Of a stretch of 64,000 nt of DNA, positions 60,401-64,000 are shown piece after piece; within the stretch, counting starts at the first letter, position 1; each line of letters opens with the position of its first letter. Under the pieces are notes generated by a model. It did not search any database, had not been told where the DNA came from, and saw nothing but the letters and a program-made list of their open reading frames with translations. A program made the position numbers and the translations under genes. The stretch comes from Rhizophagus clarus (Eukaryota > Glomeromycota > Glomeromycetes > Glomerales > Glomeraceae): positions 560,501 through 624,500 of the forward strand of contig BLAL01000053.1 in the NCBI GenBank assembly GCA_015698045.1, given 5' to 3'.

Positions 60401-60931
60401 AATATATTGTTAAAGAAGCGTGTACCTCGAAGAAATGTGGAACTGTCACTATTAATGAATTTTCATGAAGAATTGAAGCTAGCATACAAAGATTTTGGAG
60501 ACAGCCCTGTCATACTTAACAATACGCCATCATTTTTCAAGTATGCAAGTTTTGTTTTTGAAAAAGAAAGAGGCAGTACTATTCTATGCCGTTAACATAT
60601 TGGTGATATTGTATTGATCGATATTGGAAATGATGACAATCTCGCAATTATAAGAGCATTATTTTATCATTAAAAAAATGACCTTCAATTTGCATTTGTT
60701 GTCGTTGACTGGTTTGAGAAATTAAATCGTACAATATTAGACTGTCCATTATACAGATTACAAACAACAAACACTAATAATTACTGAAGGATTTTTTCTA
60801 TTAGTTTAGTGAGTGTGATCAATAACATACATTTCGTTCATTGTTGTAAAGACAAAGAATGTACTGAAGGCGATCACAATCTGAGAAATGAATTATATAT
60901 GCGAAACTTATATTTTTTCAAAGCCGTTTAG
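57474..60931 (+). pseudogene. Transposase relic with acidic N-terminus (CACTA/Plavaka-like)
   Basis: The first part (57474-57914) is strongly acidic, then FVRLNEFAPYFINITESLFF. The core (about 58020-59423) reads RLPLLPIRTQKINI, NKKTPSTSKDTGEAYYL, IDLYYDDFGTFCNVYHLLGG, YIQIGNMPL and QGNDMVRVKHHGANKGCQTC, which I recall from DDE transposases of the CACTA/Plavaka (KDZ-like) class that are abundant in AMF. Breaks: a frameshift near 58008 and TGA at 59421-59423, with the frame then open to 59711. Further pieces follow after shifts: RTKEMVH and HLLDGG (about 60040-60180), MNLSKHLQRMMSDWF (about 60215) and, from 60362, KVFSPDEQISNILLKKRVPR. The last recognisable codons (NLYFFKAV) end at 60931. Assignment to the exact superfamily is uncertain. 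Paired head-to-head with the gene at 54387-56259. Confidence 0.75.
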
Positions 60932-61509
60932 TGCTTATTAATCATTTATTAACTACTGTTTATAGAAAAATTTTCATTTTATTTACAATTTAGAACACTC
61001 GATTTGCATACATTTGGATTTAGAATAGAATATTTCATTTTTCTTAAAGTTTGTAGAACACTTTACGATTTATTTGCGACATCAAAAATACAAATTATCT
61101 TTAATTTTAATATACATTTAATATAACTTTAATATATATTGGATACAATATTACAATACAGTAAATATAACTTTTACATATATTAAATACAACTTTACTA
61201 TATATTAATATAACTTTAATATATTATTACCGTATGTTAAATATAACGTTAATATGCATTAAATATAACGTTAATATGAATTAAATATACTGTTAACATG
61301 AATCGAATATAACGTTAATATGAATTTAATGTGACTTTTCTAATCTTGATACAATTTTTGTACAACCGAGTTAAATCAGGTGACGATTTCCTTAATATGC
61401 ATCAACCTTATACACATGATTTACTTAAACTTATCGTAAGAATGTGAAACCATATCGTGGCCAGACCTTGATTATGAGGTGTATAATATAATTTCGATTT
61501 GGTAACGAT
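60932..61509. other. Intergenic DNA with tandem repeat
   Basis: No gene seen. It holds the tandem block at 61105-61335 and, near 61373-61398, words shared with 6945-6970. Confidence 0.5.
61105..61335 (+). repeat. Tandem repeat TTAAATATAACGTTAATATGAA
   Basis: The unit of about 25-27 bp recurs about nine times; later copies (61230-61335) are the most alike, with ATATAACGTTAATATGAAT repeated. It follows the end of the transposase relic, so it could be subterminal to that element. Confidence 0.75.
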
Positions 61510-61990
61510 GTGGTTTTAATTTTAAAAGTTTCTGCAAAGTAATAGATGAATCAACAATCACGGTTTCACTATTATATATAGTATCAAGATTCTTTTTATG
61601 AGAAATTGAAATATTTGGAATTTCTTTATCAACTTTTTTTAATTTCTTTCAAATTTAATGATAACATTTAAAAAATGTTGAATTATACCAATATCTCAAT
61701 ATACAAAATATACAAATATAAGAAGATAATATATGGTTTCTTATTTAATACTTTTTGAGCAACATTTTTTGATAGTAGTAACATTTTTCCACTACGAAAA
61801 TCTTTGGCAATAATTGATTCATGTAAAATACTATAAATTATTGTTAAAATTACTTAAATTTCTTTGACTGTATTACATAATCAACAGCTTTTCTAATTGT
61901 ACGAACTCCAATGTGTTTTAAGCTGTTATACACATTTTAAAATATTTAAATGTTTAGCTGGCATGGTTTTCTTTTTAAAGTAACTTTTGT
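61510..61990 (-). pseudogene. Internally deleted scrap of an AMF-type kinase
   Basis: On the minus strand, KVTLKRKPCQLNI (about 61940-61985) matches the KVALKRL motif, then after an AG acceptor LKHIGVRTIRKAVDYVIQSK (about 61870-61920). LHESIIAKDFRSGKMLLL (about 61775-61830) matches the HKDFHSGNIL catalytic loop. It jumps directly to VAQKVLNKKPYI (about 61740-61765), the APEVLNGKPYT motif, so the DFG region is deleted. KKVDKEIPNISISHKKNLDT (about 61580-61640) matches the family tail EADKEIPNISTSYEKDPDA. It is the most reduced kinase copy in the window. Confidence 0.75.
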
Positions 61991-62049
61991 GTGTTTAGAT
62001 TACTTTTTTTACTATTTTTATCGCTGTTTTCAAAATAGTAGAAGTTGTT

Positions 62050-62190
62050 ATGTTTGAATGAAAAAAAAAGAATACTGAAAACAAATGAAAACTGGATGAA
62101 ACATGGACAAAAACCTGAAGTATATTGGTATTTAAATATTTAATTATAAATAAACATCAACCATTTTGAAAATGGCAATAAAATGATTAT
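62050..62190. repeat. Dispersed repeat, copy 2
   Basis: Resembles 6790-6920 (AACTGGATGAAA, GGACAAAAA, AATATTTAATTATAAATAAA). Boundaries are approximate and the class unknown. Confidence 0.4.
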
Positions 62191-62771
62191 TTTTATATAA
62201 ATCCTATATACCATGTATATTAATGATAACTATATTTCTTGCAAATTTAATTTATTTGTAAGTTATTTTAGTTATTTAATTAATTTTATTATTTTCATAT
62301 TAACATTAAATTCAATACACGAAATTAATCTCAAATAAAATGCGTTCAAATTTTTTTTTTAAAAAAATAAATGGAGTTTATTCCCTATAAGAAATCTGTA
62401 TACGGAAAGAATACATTTTATAAACGTTTGATATACGTTTTTACTGATTTCGTATAATTATTCTGTATATTTAATACGTAATTCATTTTGAATGTTTTTT
62501 AAAAAAATTGGTGCATATGGAATGTATGCAGAAAAATTAATATATACGGAATGTATACAGAATTTTTGAACTTGTTTTTTTAAATAATGATTTTATCAAT
62601 TTTACCATTGGTTTCGTATCATAAGTCATAATACGAGATCACGTGATTTTTATTATGATACGTTTTTTGTTTATATAAACCCAGCTTTGATCTTCCACCT
62701 TGGATAAAAAAAACTCTTTCTCCTTTCCTTTATTTTATTAAAATAACCGCAGTAAAAATATTTATAATATT
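62191..62771. other. Upstream region of the 62.8-kb gene
   Basis: No gene seen. TATACGGAA / TTCCGTATA-like words (CTGTATACGGAAAGAATAC, ATATACGGAATGTATACAG) recur between 62396 and 62565. TTTATATAAACC at about 62670 lies 100 bp upstream of the ATG at 62772 and could be a TATA box. Confidence 0.4.
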
Positions 62772-63476
62772 ATGATGGAGAGCCAAAATCTCTATTCAGT
62801 TTTAGCAGACGCACAAGAGGAAGGTATTAAAGACAACCCTGTCTACAACAACATACAAGAGATTTTTTTCAACACATTTTCAAGTCTTATAAGGGGAGCA
62901 TTAGAAACATTACCGCAAGGTTTTTGCCAAAGGCCCTATGATGACCAAATAGCAATATTAGTTAATACCTTTAGTGAACACGTCCACCCCAAGAACTATC
63001 AAAGTCTATCATAACAGTTAGCAGGCCCTGGTCCCCTAATATCGATACTCTTCAACCTCAGTGAGAAAGCTGCTAAAGAAGCCTTATACCAGTGTATGGT
63101 TATTTGGACTGCATAATGGATAAACATTATCTGTTAGTGAAAACCCTGAAATTGAAGATCATTCACATGATGAGATGGATGATATAATACTAGATACCAA
63201 TCAACAATCTTCTAGGATAATATCGGAGGAAACACCCAAGCCTATACCTGTTCAAGCTAGCTCCTCGATGCCAACTTCCAAATCTGGTAAAGATAAGTCA
63301 GGGGCTAAAAAATCAAATGATCAGCATAAAAAAAGCAAGGATACTCCCAAACCAAACCGAAAGTCAGCTGACAAAAATTCCAAGAAGATTACCAAATTGA
63401 TCATTATGAAAGACATACCCGACAGTCTCAAAAATAACGTTCATCGGGAAAGTTATATCAGTTCAGATCTGTGGTG
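62772..63476 (+). pseudogene. Broken gene of unknown family
   Basis: The ATG at 62772 opens a frame reading MMESQNLYSVLADAQEEGIK and DNPVYNNIQEIFFNTFSSLI, stopped by TAA at 63012-63014. The same frame then continues QLAGPGPLISILFNLSEKAA to a second stop near 63114. After a shift, from about 63140 another frame gives SVSENPEIEDHSHDEMDD, a Ser/Lys-rich low-complexity stretch (KDKSGAKKSNDQHKKSKDTP) and SLKNNVHRESYISSDLW, stopping at 63477. The acidic-to-basic disordered second half follows a helical first half. I have a vague memory of such N-termini as a repeated AMF family, possibly linked to retroelements, but cannot name it. At least one stop and one shift separate the parts. Confidence 0.5.
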
Positions 63477-63477
63477 A

Positions 63478-64000
63478 TCTGCAATTTTAACAGATTGCCA
63501 CATTTTTTTAATGCAATTTTGTTAAGAAACTGCGCAATACTGCAGAAATTATTTTTTTTATTTTTTCAAAGATTTTTTTATGAAAAATTTGTGATAATCT
63601 CCAAAATTGCAGATTTTTAAAAATACTTTATACAAAAATCTTTAAAGATTTTCACAATTTTCTTCTTTAATTTGATAAACTTTGCATATTTATTTTGATA
63701 AACTTTACATCACTAATTTTTTAAACTTTTTTAAAGAAACAATTTTTTTTTATCACTTTAAAGAAATAATTTTATAACACTTTTAAAGAAATAATTCTTT
63801 TAAAGAAATAATTTTTTAACACTTTTAAAGAAATAATTTTTTAACGCCTTAAAAAAATTAATTTGTTTAAAAATACCAAAGAAAAAAAAAATAAATTTTT
63901 AATGGATTTTTTTTTAAGCTTCGAAGCTTGTCAGATAATCGGACTTTAAGAATAATTTTTTTTTAAAAAAAAAAAATAAAAAATACTGTTTCTTTATAAG
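63478..64000 (+). repeat. A+T-rich tail with tandem ACTTTTAAAGAAATAATTTTTTA
   Basis: ACTTTTAAAGAAATAATTTT occurs four or five times between about 63738 and 63848. The rest is low-complexity A+T, with one short AAGCTTCGAAGCTT palindrome near 63917. No gene seen. Confidence 0.65.

Overview
The window looks like nuclear DNA of an arbuscular mycorrhizal fungus (Glomeromycotina, most likely Rhizophagus or a close relative). The reasons are extreme A+T richness, short spliceosomal introns (about 50-110 bp, GT..AG), many decaying copies of the AMF-type protein kinase family whose N-terminus carries an EGWTSENHDIDEFI-like motif, Crinkler (CRN) family relics, and very dense, nested DNA transposons. 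This assignment rests on protein-family recognition from memory, not on a database search. No rRNA, tRNA or CRISPR array was found by eye.

Layout. 1-9.8 kb has no recognisable gene: an inverted-repeat element with CCCTAT ends (762-2074), a hAT-type non-autonomous element with an 8-bp target duplication (2423-3398) carrying a nested Harbinger-like MITE, and a tandem array of roughly 110-bp units (8.29-9.76 kb). 9.9-17.4 kb holds a broken kinase/coiled-coil gene, a 4-kb foldback-like element whose long inverted arms are built of ~170-bp tandem repeats (11651-15669) and which was itself split by a purine-rich insertion, and further palindromic elements. 18.1-19.5 kb is a broken kinase on the minus strand. 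23.1-24.5 kb is an intact, secreted chitin deacetylase with a probable GPI signal. 27.3-28.8 kb is another broken kinase, followed by a PIF/Harbinger transposase relic (29.7-31.0 kb) and a second hAT-type element with an intact 8-bp duplication (31017-32431). 34.4-41.4 kb is a cluster of Crinkler-family relics: a kinase piece plus nuclease-like piece, a nearly complete CRN NTPase gene (36564-39427, minus) disabled by one stop codon and one frameshift, and a CRN header split by a third hAT-type element (40272-41213). 44.9-48.0 kb is a tandem pair of kinase copies. 49.8-51.8 kb is an intact seven-exon secreted alpha-amylase. 54.4-60.9 kb is a divergent pair: a five-exon gene of unknown function with a single in-frame stop (minus) and a broken transposase with acidic N-terminus (plus). 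61.5-62.0 kb is another kinase scrap; 62.8-63.5 kb is a broken gene of unknown family.

How it fits together. Only two genes read through as intact, the chitin deacetylase (cell-wall chitin modification) and the alpha-amylase (starch/glycogen hydrolysis); both are secreted host enzymes. All other recognisable genes belong to expanded, repeat-associated families (kinases, Crinklers, transposases) and nearly all carry stops or frameshifts. The most informative structures are three mobile elements with perfect 8-bp target-site duplications, a foldback-like element whose mirror arm records its own later insertion, and a CRN cluster caught in decay. Exon coordinates for the two enzymes, the CRN NTPase gene and the 54.4-56.3 kb gene were derived by hand from splice signals; all four sums agree with an open frame (allowing for the stated lesions).
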